Source of the DNA: Nemophila menziesii
Taxonomy: Eukaryota; Streptophyta; Magnoliopsida; Boraginales; Hydrophyllaceae
Assembly: GCA_029959085.1 (NCBI GenBank)
Contig: JARWIR010000010.1
Coordinates: 33,410,731 to 33,474,730 of the forward strand
Direction of reading: 5' to 3'
DNA: 64,000 nucleotides
The notes below the pieces were generated by a model, which was given only the letters and a program-made list of their open reading frames with translations, was not told where the DNA came from and did no database searches. A program made the position numbers and the translations under genes. Below, one piece after another: positions 22,795-34,170 of the stretch. Each line of letters begins with the position of its first letter. Within the stretch, counting starts at the first letter, position 1.

Positions 22795-24568
22795 CTCCAA
22801 TTCGCAACCGAATCAACTCCTCAATTATCCGACTAATATGAGATTGGATGCACAAGTAGATTTGACATCATTTATCCAATATCAAGATGAAACTTTGGGA
22901 AGATATTGGACAAGATTTCAATCGTGTTTGAGAAGAGTTCCTGACCATGGCCTTAATGAAATACAATAGTTGAGAATCTTTTATAAAGGCTTGTATGGAG
23001 GATCAAGAAAAGACCTCGATTTATTATGTAGTGGTGGATTTTTACAGGTAGCTCCAGTCCATGCGACGATTATTTTAAACAGAACGGTAACAAATGAGCA
23101 AGGTTGGAGTATGGTAAGAACACCTATTCGAGGTAGAAAAGAAAGTAATATGGGTATTGAACAGAAATTCTCCTCTTTGGAGGATAAGTTGAAGACTACT
23201 TTGGAACAACAAATGAAACAACTCACGATAGCTGTTGAAGAAGGTTTATCAGGTAAGAAGGCAAGTGTTAATGTAACTTAAGAGGTCTATGGGTGTTCAA
23301 ATTGTGGTGTTCAAGACCATGACTGGGAACATTGTGAATGTAATCCCGAAGCTGTTACGTTTGTTTCTAATAGGGGAAATTACAATTCGAGTGGTCAAGG
23401 ATACCAACCCAATAGAAACCATCCGGGTTTCCAATACTCAAATCCTAATGGGGCAGCTAATCCTACTTATGCTTATCAACCGGGTCCCCAAGGTAACACT
23501 TATCAACCTAGACCACAAAATAATTATCAAGGAGGACAGAATTACGGAAATCATGTTCAAAGACAGTCTCCTCAATACAATTACATTGATACCATGAATC
23601 AAAAAGCCTTACCTGCTCAACCTCAAGAAGGAACGAATGATCTTCGTCAAACTGTAGAGCAATTAATCGCGCTTCATGCACAATCTATCCAAAATCAGCA
23701 AGCTTCTGAAGCCGCAATTAAAAGGTTAGAAAATCAGCTAACTCAAATGGCAAAACAGTTGCAACAGCGTCCACAAGGACAATTACCCAGCAATACAGAG
23801 GCTTCTGTCCAATACGAAGATTGTAACGCTATCTCACTCAGAAGTGGTAAGAAGCTTCCTCCACCTCCATTTCCGGTCATGAAAGAGAAAGAAGTGAAAA
23901 ATAAAGAAAAACCAGTAGTAGAGGTGGAAGAGAAAAAAGATGAACCTGAAGTGATGGAAGTGGAGAAAATTCCCGAAGTTCAGAAAAAGTAAGATATTGT
24001 GGAAAACCGTCCTCCTCCACCTTTTCCTTCGAGAGTTCAGAAGAAAGGAGATATGGCTGAATATCATAGATTTTTAAATAGGGTAAGGGGTCTTAACATC
24101 AACATTATGTTGTTAGAAGCTATTAACGATATACCGAAATACGTGAAGTTTTTGAAGAGAGCCCTAACTAACAAGAGGCCGTATTGTGATAATGAGATGA
24201 TTGAGTTACATGAAGAGTGTAGCGCTATTTGTCAAAGTAAGTTGCCGCCTAAGTTGCTTGATCCGGGGAGTTTTACGATTCTGATTTCAATTGGTAATGA
24301 GTGGCAAGGAAAAGCCTTGTGTGGTTTGGGTGCGAGTATTTACCTCATGCCTAGATTTATTTTTGAGAAGTTGAAAATAGGAAATGCAAAATCGATTTCT
24401 ATGGTCCTTCAGATGGCTGGCATATCCCTCGTACATCCAGAGGGACGAGTAGAAGATGTCCTCGTTAAGACAGGTATGTTAATCTTTCCCGCTGATTTTG
24501 TTATACCGGACTTCTTAGGGATATTGTGGATGACACGAGCAATCTTATCGACTCTATCTATATTCTAA
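22795..24568 (+). pseudogene. gag-protease of a second Athila-like element, broken
   Basis: In order, the pieces are: retrotransposon gag around 22800-23080 (RYWTRFQSCLRRVPDHGL..FYKGLYGG); a Gln-rich helical region; a CCHC-like knuckle near 23290-23340 (CSNCGVQDHDWEHC) in another frame; an Asn/Gln/Pro-rich linker; a Glu/Lys-rich tail (23594-23992); and a protease region (23999-24568). In the protease the active-site triad region reads CGLGAS, where the family normally has an Asp as the first G. At least two frame changes and a stop at about 22968 break it. Nothing of RT or integrase follows. Confidence 0.8.
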
Positions 24569-24675
24569 TGAACAAATATTCGGAACTTTATAAGATTTTT
24601 CAAGACGAAATGAAGGATTTCGTTAAAAGTATCATTGTGAACCAGCAAATGACTACAGAGGCTCTTAAGTCTTAA
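24568..24675 (+). CDS. Short open frame, 35 codons, unrecognised
   Basis: The frame encodes an amphipathic helix-like peptide (MNKYSELYKIFQDEMKDF...) and starts in the stop codon of the preceding gag-protease frame (TAATG). It could be chance or part of a decayed exon. From here to 25079 I see one more open stretch, around 24850-24950 (GNEENEFYELEDPF). A fragment of it (GGTCAAGTGGG..AGAGAATGAGT) is repeated at about 25963-25995. Confidence 0.2.
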   Translation: MNKYSELYKIFQDEMKDFVKSIIVNQQMTTEALKS

Positions 24676-25079
24676 TGCACGTGAGGTTGATATCGAAATG
24701 ATGTATAATTCACTTCCGATACTAATCACGGTCAATTTCAAGTCAAAACGATTCTTTTATGAATGATTTTTAGCCGGCAAAGGAGCTACAGGAGATGTAA
24801 AAATTAGAAACACATGATAATGAACATGGTTATAAAAAGAAACGCAATAACGCAGGTCAAGTGGGAAATGAAGAGAATGAGTTTTATGAATTAGAGGATC
24901 CATTTTTGGCTTTTCACATTGATGATGCTGATGGTTTCCATATCCATAGTTAAGTTAAAACTTTAGACTCCCCTCACATATATCAATTTTTGAACCCCTT
25001 AGAATGAAATTATTTACCAACTTGCAATATAAATTATCTGGCTATCTTCACAGTAGAAAATGAAAGAGAAAACGTGAAA

Positions 25080-25538
25080 ATGGTGATTATCATTTTTATG
25101 ATATTTATTTTAAACATTGCTACAGGCAGCTGCCATGGAAAACCAATCTTCGAATGCTGTCAGTGTACAGACCCACCACCGCCAGCCATATCACAAAACT
25201 CGCCACCACCGCCAGCCATATCACAGAACTCTCCACCACCGCCAGCCATATCACAAAACACTCCACCACCGCCAAACCCAATGAGAAGCGGGATACATAA
25301 CTTTGTAGTAAATGGAGGAATCTGGAGTGTGTTATTTGGTAAGCTATTTTCCATTTTTTGTTTAATATTATAAATGTATGTTAACTGTTTCATTTTTTCA
25401 GGTTTTATTGGCGGAGTAATTACGTCTTTAATTACGTGTTTTCTTACCTATATCCTTACTATCCGTATGAATTCGAAAAAGGAAGAGAGGGAGAAGAAGG
25501 AAGCAATGGAGAGAGTTAGAATAAATATATACTCCTAG
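25080..25538 (+). CDS. Small secreted/membrane protein with a PPPP-AISQN repeat, function unknown
   Basis: Two exons, 25080-25338 and 25402-25538, with a consensus 63-bp intron (G|GTAAGC .. TTTTTTCAG|G), give 131 residues. Residues 1-20 form a hydrophobic signal peptide. A Cys cluster follows (C26, C27, C29). Then come three exact copies of the decapeptide SPPPPAISQN or its DPPPP variant (31-60) and a partial fourth. A strongly hydrophobic segment (about 81-107) is followed by a basic/acidic tail (KKEEREKKE). The Pro repeat recalls extensin-type wall proteins and the topology suggests a single-pass membrane protein. I do not recognise a family. The in-frame junction of signal, repeats and membrane segment across a good intron is the main evidence that it is real. 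Confidence 0.6.
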
Positions 25539-26755
25539 TAATATAGATGTGATGTCTAAGTGTAATTAATGCGTTAATTTAGTTCTGAATTTAGTGATTA
25601 TGTTCGAAACTCTGTTTGATACTTTGATTATGTTTTAAGGATGTTTTAATGTGACCAAAATCTTTTTACTTTATCTACTTCTAGTATATACTATAAATTT
25701 GCATTTAGTATTTGTTTAATAAAATAATAATAATAATAATATAGGCTGCAATAAAGACGATTGGTGATCACGACAAATAATTTCCTAGAGTGTTGTTGAG
25801 GTTAGTGTCTGGTTTTGATTTTACTGATAATAAAAAAAGAATAGCATAATGATAGAGGCATCTCTTTCTTTTTTAGGATCCCTTCATTGGGCATAAATTT
25901 TTTTCCTTTTTTTCGAATTATGGCATAGATGGAGAAGCTAGTTTAGAGGTGGTTTCACTTGATGGTCAAGTGGGGAATTAAGAGAATGAGTCAAACAATT
26001 CATCCAATACACATTTCTTATTTTTCTTCTGCAAGAGGTCACTTTAATTGTTTCCATATCTACATTAGAAACCTCACAGTATTTCTCGTTTATACAGAAT
26101 ATTATTGTAAACTTCCGATTCAGTAAAAAGAAATAGACTTTGTCATTAAATATTTTCATCTTCATTCTAGTTAGGGTTTTGTTTGGGCTTGAATTGTAAC
26201 GGGTCGACTTAGAGTTTATGATGACCCATTTTCTATATAACTTAATTACATTTTTATTTCTTTTGGACAATGCTAATAACTAAATTACATAAGAAAAACG
26301 AGTATTTTATTAAAGTTGATTACATTTTTTAATCACGATACTTAATATTTAAAACTTAAATGGCGCATAATTTAAAAAAGATCATCCAATCCCGGAAGGA
26401 TCCGAATGGTGTACTAAAAATCTAGCAAATTAAGATTGAGAAGAAATTGTCCAATGGTTAAACAAAAAGTCGTATAACTTTTGCTTATCACGTAAAACTC
26501 TGAATACAAATAAAAAAATATTATAACATTTTTTATCGTTTTTAAAACTTAGATCCAAGACGTCTTGTATAATAGTCAAAACTTAAGTGAGAATATTTGA
26601 ATTTTGACTGATTTTTATATTTTTCCAAAATTATCTAAATAAGCTATTATCTTATATTTTATCCACAGTTGATTATTTAATGAATTTTTGGAAAGTTAAA
26701 GATGGTCAATGATGGAAAATGTCGGTGCGACTCACGTGCTTATATTTTCAAGAGT
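25539..26755. other. Intergenic, AT-rich
   Basis: No gene is seen. It contains the 3' flank of the small gene, a TAA repeat near 25725-25740 and the short duplicate of the 24856 segment at 25963-25995. Confidence 0.5.
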
Positions 26756-26760
26756 ATAAA

Positions 26761-27743
26761 TGTTGGTTAATATTAAAGTGATACTGTAATGGTATTTAAA
26801 AGTTTCGAAAAGTAAGCTTTAACTACTAAGCACGAAAAGAAATATTAAAGACAGAAATATAAGAGACGAAAGTAAAAGACGAACCCGTTTAGTGAAGGTG
26901 GTAACTGAACTGTAGAAAACGAAGATAAAAAAATGTAATGTCATGGAGGAGCCACTGCCTTAAGAACGAATTCCGGGACAGGCGAGATTCTACACTGTTT
27001 TTTCCGAACGTTTCCCAAGGTGTAAACACTACTACTTACTCTCGTGTGCACTCATAAGTAAAGGTTGGAATCTGTATATTATTTCGCTCAAGAACAGAAG
27101 TGAAGAAGAAGGAAGAAAGTTGCTGCTAGATTATTTTCGTAAGTGTTATTGCTGTGTAAAGTTGGTTTGAAATGAGCTGCGAAACTGTCCTATTTATAGA
27201 CAAGAAAAACTAACCAGTAACTAGCCGTTATGGCTCACTCAAGGCTTGTTAGTCGTGGCAGATTATTAGGAGCAGTTACAATGTTAACGTTACACAAACG
27301 TGGGTAAGACTGAAGACAAAATGTGGGTGGAATTGGTCAAGGTCGGACTAAGTCTTCACCAGAAAAAAAAATAAAGCTGGTTATAAAACTAGTTTATTTT
27401 TATTTTTTAATTACCCAAGACCCAACACCCAACACCCAACACCCATGACCCATGACCCAGGACCCGGACCTTGGCTCGGGCAGGGTGGGTGGTGGTGGTG
27501 TGTGCGTGTGGGCTTACTCATTATCTCTTAGTGTACATGGGTGTTAGTTATTTGGTAGCTAATGGTACCACAAAGATAATAAGCACCATCCCATTCACTC
27601 TACCGATGTGGGAAGACTTCTTCACTTCCCCCACTACACACCAGCACACGTGTCCACTTCACCCCACTACACACTAGCACATGTTTACTAAAAAATATAT
27701 TCCACATGTTAAGAAGTATCGTGGACGATAAATGAGTCCAACA
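26761..27743 (-). repeat. 3' LTR of the Copia element
   Basis: 983 bp. It is closely similar to the 35627 LTR but retains about 100 bp lost from that copy (around 27260-27370). On the minus strand a purine tract (TGTGGGGGAT) precedes it at 27744-27754, as expected of a polypurine tract. Confidence 0.92.
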
Positions 27744-28137
27744 ATCCCCCACACATTGATTGTCTACAAGATATACAAAAAAGGTTTTGAAAAAAAGAAA
27801 GGTTTTGAGCGAAAGTTGGGTGAGTTGTACTTAAGTGTCAATATCTTGCGATTTGAATTGACACGTAGTGAAGTGAGGCAACAACCAAGTCCAGTCAAGT
27901 GAACGTGCTCTTGAACTTGACGTTCTTTAGTTGAGACCCCTACAACACATACTCAAACCCGTTTGATATATACAGATTCCGCGATGTTATCACAAGCACC
28001 TTTTAAGCCATGCTCATACCTTGGTTCTCATGAGTGCTCTAAAAAGACTTCTTTAGACTTTTATAGAAAGCGACCCCCCTTTCACACTCACATAGGTGAT
28101 TTCAAGAATGTCTATACAACACATACTACCCCTCAAG

Positions 28138-28360
28138 GGTCTTGAAGTCATTAAGAGCCCTAAATCGCAACCTCGTCATATGTCGGTGAGTTCATCAAGT
28201 CCTTCTCAACAGAATCACCACATAGGGCTATGAACATCATTAAGAGTTAAACTCAACCTTGATATAATCATCGGTGAATTCATCAAGTCCGTCTCAATAG
28301 GACCACCAAAAAGGGCTATGAATCATTAAGAGTCGAAACTCGACCTCATTTGCACTATTG
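28138..28360. repeat. ~88-bp tandem repeat in the Copia 3' noncoding region
   Basis: Two full copies (28138, 28226) and one partial (28313) share GGGCTATGAA, CATTAAGAG, AACTCAACCT and TTCATCAAGTCC.TCTCAA. They lie between the RNase H end and the 3' LTR. Confidence 0.75.
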
Positions 28361-28439
28361 TATGTCATAGGTATGGGTAAATAGTGCATCACATGTCATC
28401 CATATGACCCCCATGACTGGGCTTAAGCCCCATCTCCCT

Positions 28440-30931
28440 CGACATCTGGTTAGACCTTTAGTGAATGGATCAGCCATTTTTTCTCAGATTTGACAAAGTC
28501 CAGTGCTATCACACCATTCTTCAGTAATTGTTTCACTGAGCTGTGTCTGATTCGAATATGTCTCTGTTTTCCATTATAGATGCTATTGTGAGCAACGCTG
28601 ATAGCCGCTTGCGAGACACAATGAAGAGAAACTGGTACAGCTTTATCTTCCCATAATGGTACATCTGCTGGAGACTCCTCAACCATTCATCCTCTTGTCT
28701 TGCCAACTCTAACACTATAAACTCAGATTCCATGGTTGACCTTGCTATACAAGTTTGTTTAGAAGACTTCCACGATATAGCTCCTCCACCTAAGAAAAAC
28801 GCATAACCACTAGTGGAGCTCACTTCATCATTATCTGATATCCAGTTTGCATCCTAATAGCCTTCTAAGACACCAGGGAACCTACTATAGTGTATGCATA
28901 TATCCATAGTACCTCTTAGATATTTTAATAATCTTTGAAGTGCAGCCCAATGTTCACTACTAGGGTTATGGGTATAGCAACTAAGTCCACTTACGGCATA
29001 AGCGATATCAGGTCGAGTGTAGTTCATTAAGAACATCACGCTTCCTATTATCTTGGCATATTCAGTTTTAGATATTGCACTTCCCTTGTTCTTAGTTAAA
29101 CGAATACTAGAGTCATAAGGGGTTCTAGCGGGTGTGACATCAAAGGAGTTGAACCTTTTTAACAATTTTTCTACGTAATGAGATTGACTAAGGGATATAC
29201 CATTTTCGAATTTAAATGAAAGAAAGTCCTTAGTCTCATTAATGACTTTAAGGTTAGTGCCAAAGATCGGCATGTCATCTACGTATAGACAGATGATCAC
29301 ACATTCGGATCCTATAACCTTTATGTAAACACATGAATAAGAAGTGTTGACTATAAAGCCATCGTTAACTAAAGTACTATCTAATTTTCCGTACCATTGT
29401 TTGGGTGCTTATTTCAAATCATATAGAGATTTCTTAAGTTTGCATACTTTGCTTTCTTGACCAGAAGCTACAAACCCTTCAGGTTGTACCATATATATCT
29501 CTTAACATCCATTTGATGTATAGTGAGTTTATGAATGGAAGCTAAGGCTATTAGAGTTCTTATGGTTGCTATTTTGGTCACTGGGGAATAGGTGTCAAAG
29601 TAATCTAGGCCTTTCTTTTGAGTAAAGCCTCGGATTATAAGTCTAGCATTAAATTTCTTTATGGAACCATCAGGTCTTAATTTTCTCTTAAGAAATCCAT
29701 TTGCTAGTAATTGGCTTACATCCCTTTGGTAAGTCAGTTAAGTCCCAAGTGTGGTTTAATCTAATGGATTTAATCTCACTCTTTGCCGCTTCTTTCCAGA
29801 AGCTAGCATCTATGGATCTCATAGCCTCGGAGAAGGTCTTAGGTTCTTCCTCAAGAAGGAACAAGAGACTAGTTCCTCACATAACATATCTATGTGAAAA
29901 TCCTCAGTCAAGAAAGTAGTGATAAAGTCTGGTCCAAAACTAGACTTAGTCCTACGCCTTTTACTTCTCCTAATATCGTTATAAGGATGTGTTCCTGAAC
30001 TCGAGGAAGGTAGGGAAGTAGACAAATTATCACTAACATGTAATCAGTATTGACAGGTGATTCATTACTGGTAGATGAGGAGGCATTATGAACAATATTC
30101 CTTTTCAAAGGAAATACATGCTCAAAGAATTCAGCGTCTCTAGATTCACTAATAGTGTTATCAGCTAAGGACATAAACCTGTAAGCTGCACTATTTTGGG
30201 CATATCCTATAAAGATAGAGTCTACGGTTTTAGGTCCAATTTTGACTCTCTTAAAGTCAGGTAAAACTACTTTAGCCAAATACCCCCACACTCTTAAAAA
30301 TTTCAGGTTAGGTGGATATCCTTTCCATAATTTGTAAGGGGTCTTATGTATATGTTTATGGGGTACTTGGTTTAATACATAACATGCAGAATAAGACAGC
30401 TTCCCCCCACATATTGGATGGTAGGTCTGAACTAATTAACATGGCATTCATCATTTCCTTAATGGATCTATTTTTCCTTTCAGCTATGCCATTTTGTTGG
30501 GGTGTATAAGGGGCAGTAAGTTCATGAATAATTCCATTATGTTCACAAAATTCTTTAAGTGTGTTAGAACTATATTCACCTCCCCTATCGGACCCAAGTC
30601 TTTTAATCTTTCTATCTAATTGGTTTTCAACCTCAGCCTTATATTTTAAAAAGGTGGATTCTGCTTCATCCTTAGATTTTAGAAGGTATAATTTGGTGAA
30701 CCTAGAGTAGTCATCTACAAAGGTCATATAATAAAGTTTTCCTCATCTACTAGCATTAGTTTTAAAGTCAGCTAAGTTAGAATGCACTAGTTCTAAAAGT
30801 TGAGTTTCTCTAGTGGTCACGTTTTTAAAGGGTTTTTTTTAGCATGTTTAGCCTCTACACATATTTGACACTTAAATAAATCATCGCTATAGTTTCCAGG
30901 TATAAGTCCATGATTTTTAAGTCTTGTAATG
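28440..30931 (-). pseudogene. Copia integrase, reverse transcriptase and RNase H
   Basis: Starting just inside the Gypsy LTR (30931), the rest of pre-integrase gives CQICVEAKHAKK. Integrase follows with FVDDYSRFTKLY, SDRGGEYSS and QQNGIAERKNRSIKEM (30727-30356). The IGYAQNSAAYRF linker, a heavily mutated RT N-terminus (29900-29350), the RT core [10 protein letters not shown] (29300-28854) and RNase H with [13 protein letters not shown] and STMESEFI (28823-28450) come next. Stops and frameshifts separate most blocks. In a working element these would copy RNA to DNA and insert it. Confidence 0.9.
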
Positions 30932-31089
30932 TGGTGGTCCTTTATGTGTTCTAAAATAAATGCAATAAATAATCGAACCACAACCGCAAGTGTACGGTTG
31001 TCCCAAGTAATATAGTTGATAAAACAGATTCGTTCCAAGGACGGGATGGTTGACTAAAATGCTTATCAAGTAATGATTGGTTGCACTTA

Positions 31090-32768
31090 TGTTGGCATAT
31101 AGCCTCCCTTAATAGGTTGTTTTAATGTGACAAATCCTCTTGTGTTTAGTGTGCTAATTACTCTTGTTATACATATTCTATCTTGCACTCTAATTCTTCT
31201 AATAGCACATCTTTATCATTTAGATCAAAGCTTTATTGTTATATCTTATGAAACTAATTCTCATACAAATACTTTTAACCTTATCTTTGTGTACATTGAG
31301 AATTAGCTTTAGTGATCAACTACAAAGTTTCTTAGAATGATGTTTCCAACAATTCTCGTGAAGAAGGTTTTCTGATCCGAGCATCGTAGTGAAAGATATA
31401 CTCATTAAAAGGTGTTTTAGACCTTTGGTGCGGTACACCGCACTATGGGCACGGTACACCGCAGATGTGCGGACCAGGGCACGGACCAGGGGGGTAGCCC
31501 GTCAGAGAGCAAGTGATTTGAGAAAGCTTGGCGCGGTGCACCTCACCAATCCCGCGGTGCACCTCACCAACCTCGCGGTGCACCTCACCAACCCCGCGGT
31601 GCACCGCAGATTAGGGTTTCCTGCACAAAATGAAGACAAAAGCAATAGATCCGTTGGGGATATTAATATATCCGTTGGAGACAAATCATATGACCGTTGG
31701 GAGCATTTTGCAGCTATAAATTGAAGGTCTTTCAAGGCTACAATCACACCTTCAACCTATATACACTTAGGGGCTTAATTGTTATCATCCAAGAAGGTGT
31801 CAAGAGCTTCATAGTTCATATCCACTCAATTAAGGAGTTAATCCAAGGAGCTATCAAAGTTAATCATCCAAGCTTGATCAAGAGCTTAAACCAATAAGCT
31901 TCAAAATCTAAGGATGCGGTACACTACATAGTCCGACCAGTAAGCTCAAAAGACAATCGAACAGTCACGCGGTGCACCGGACCCTACCCGCGGTACACCG
32001 CACGAGAGGGTTTCAGCACTATTACTAGAGGACAAAGCTTATATCCGTTAGAAGATTAATAGATCCGTTAGAGAGAAGCTTTATGACCGTTGGACCATCT
32101 TTTCAGCTATAAAATGGAGTTCATTCAAGACACAACTTAAGCCTTCCATCTACCAATCTTAAGAGCAATTAATTCTATCATTCAAGGAGGTTTCAAAGGA
32201 GCATTCAAGTCATATTTATTGTGAAGCTAATTAGTTCTATCTACTCATTTAGGAGTTTAGTCACAAAGCTTTTATAAGCACCCCTAAACACTTTTTCCCA
32301 TTCCTCTTAGTTCTTGTAATAGATTAAGAGAGTAGTGTGAGCATAGGTTTATGCTTGGTTCCTTGTGTTGGTGATAACACAAGTGTATTTCCTTCAAAGG
32401 TTTTTTGAAGTGGTTGTAAGGGTTTGTATCTCACCCGGTTAAGAGTTACGAAGATTAGTGAGAATCTTGCAAATCCTAAGGAGGCTTCCTTAGGTAGTGG
32501 ATGTAGGGAAACCGAACCACTATACATCGTTGTGTATCGTATTCTATCTCTACACTCTTTATATTTCCGCACTCTATATGCTTGATAAAATGCCTACTTG
32601 AATAGTTTGATATTATTGTCTATTAGGATTATCTAGTTTTACACTATTTAGTTTGCTAATACAATAGGATTCAAATTAGCTTTTAATTTTATTTACTTGA
32701 AATAAAATTAGCCGATTAATTTCTATTGTCCTATTCAACCCCCCTTCTAGGACGCATATAGTATATCA
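31090..32768. mobile_element. Copia (SIRE-like) solo LTR nested in the Gypsy solo LTR
   Basis: TGTTGGCATATAG at the left end, ATATAGTATATCA at the right, and TSD ACTTA at 31085-31089 and 32769-32773. It is 1679 bp with no coding domain. Its inside is duplicated: 31420-31900 and 31905-32290 each contain a GC-rich GCGGTRCACCGC block, ATCCGTTGG/ATCCGTTAG repeats, a TATA-like CAGCTATAAA and similar downstream sequence. The right part has a CCTAAGGAGGCTTCCTTAGG hairpin. A related fragment lies at 21830-22205. Confidence 0.93.
31430..32010 (+). promoter_or_regulatory. Two candidate TATA boxes and GC-rich GCGGTACACCGC blocks in the solo LTR
   Basis: TATA-like motifs at about 31712 (CAGCTATAAATTGAAGG) and about 32105 (CAGCTATAAAATGGAG) each lie about 30 bp after ACCGTTGG. 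Each is preceded by GC-rich near-palindromes GCGGTACACCGC or GCGGTGCACC. Two copies of a U3 promoter module are the simplest reading. Activity is inferred only. Confidence 0.5.
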
Positions 32769-34170
32769 ACTTATGAAAGCAAGTAAAAGATATAATGATT
32801 GTTTGTTTGTTTTTATTATTCTAAGTAATGAAAGACTAAATGGAAAATGCAAATAATTAACTAAGACGCAAGTAAATAAAAGTAAAACGCAAGTATGAGA
32901 AAGCAGTACTTGAGATACACAAGGATTTCATCTAACTCTTATTTATTCCATGTCTCGTTTAAGGGACAAATTGGTAAAAAGTAATGGTCGGGATATCAAG
33001 GTCAGCCTTACCCCCGTCAGGGTGGACTAAGGAGTTACTCTTAAATGCTACAAACCCCGTCAAGGTGATTATAGTCCATTCTCAAGTGATTAAGTTTATT
33101 TTACCCAATTGGCCATAGGATTAATTACGCTCGTCAGAGTCAGATAATTTCTATCCTACATTCATTAATTATTTCTGTACCTAAACCCCCCCGTCAAGGT
33201 GATCCAGTCGCCACTAATTGGAATAGCCTAGATACTAAGACCTATGATTGATTAATTACGTCAATTATAGTTATTAAGAACAAATTAATGAAAAATACCT
33301 AATACCCAATTTGATTTCAATTGTAAAAATCCCAAATACAAAAGCATAGAATAAAATAGAATCAAAATCAATCCATAATGCGATCTCAAGCACTAATTAA
33401 AATTAGCTCATAATTGGAAAAACTAAGAAAATAAATAAAAAGGAATTCATAATTGTTTTACAGAAAGGAAAATAGAAACCTAATTAGGAAGATGAATTGG
33501 CTGCAACGTGGAGATATAGACAGTCTCCAGCTCCAAGCTTCTTTTCTTCTTGACGCTCTCTTCTAATGATGTTTTAATTTGAAGAATATAATGAGAGGTG
33601 AGAAATAATGAGGTCAAAAGCTCCTTTTATAAGCTTAAAAACGGATTAGGGCTTGGACTTAAGAATAAATCAATAATTAAATGTCCAAGCCTAATTTCTA
33701 AGCCCAAAATCCCGTAACTGCTGATACACCTTCACTAAAACGGCTTTTCCCGCTTCGTTACAACTCCGATTGACCTGAAATCAGTTGCTAAATTTTCTTA
33801 ACTCGATAAAGAATGTTTTCTCTTCAAAGGTCAGCGGCTAAATCATCTATTAAGCACCTTGAAATCAGCAATCTTTGGCCTGGAAAACAGATTTGCAACT
33901 CTAAAATCGAATCTTTCGGGATTTATCTTCAAGCTTTGACTTCATTACACGATCTTTGACTTTAATCTTTTATTCCTCTCCTAGCTAGTATTCAAAACCT
34001 ACAAGCTTTTCACTAAAAACAACCCATATTACGCGCAAAAGCTTAATAAATCAAAAATACTAAAATCTAAAGAGGAAAATTGAATTATTGCATATTAGCA
34101 CCAAAAGTCTATCTAAATAATCAAATAAACACAAAAAATGATGTCTCCCAAAGGTATAAAATTAGAACAT

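Noticed and set aside
25074..25079. Earlier GTG start for the small proline-repeat gene
   Set aside because: Plant nuclear genes start at ATG, and the ATG at 25080 gives a clean signal peptide.
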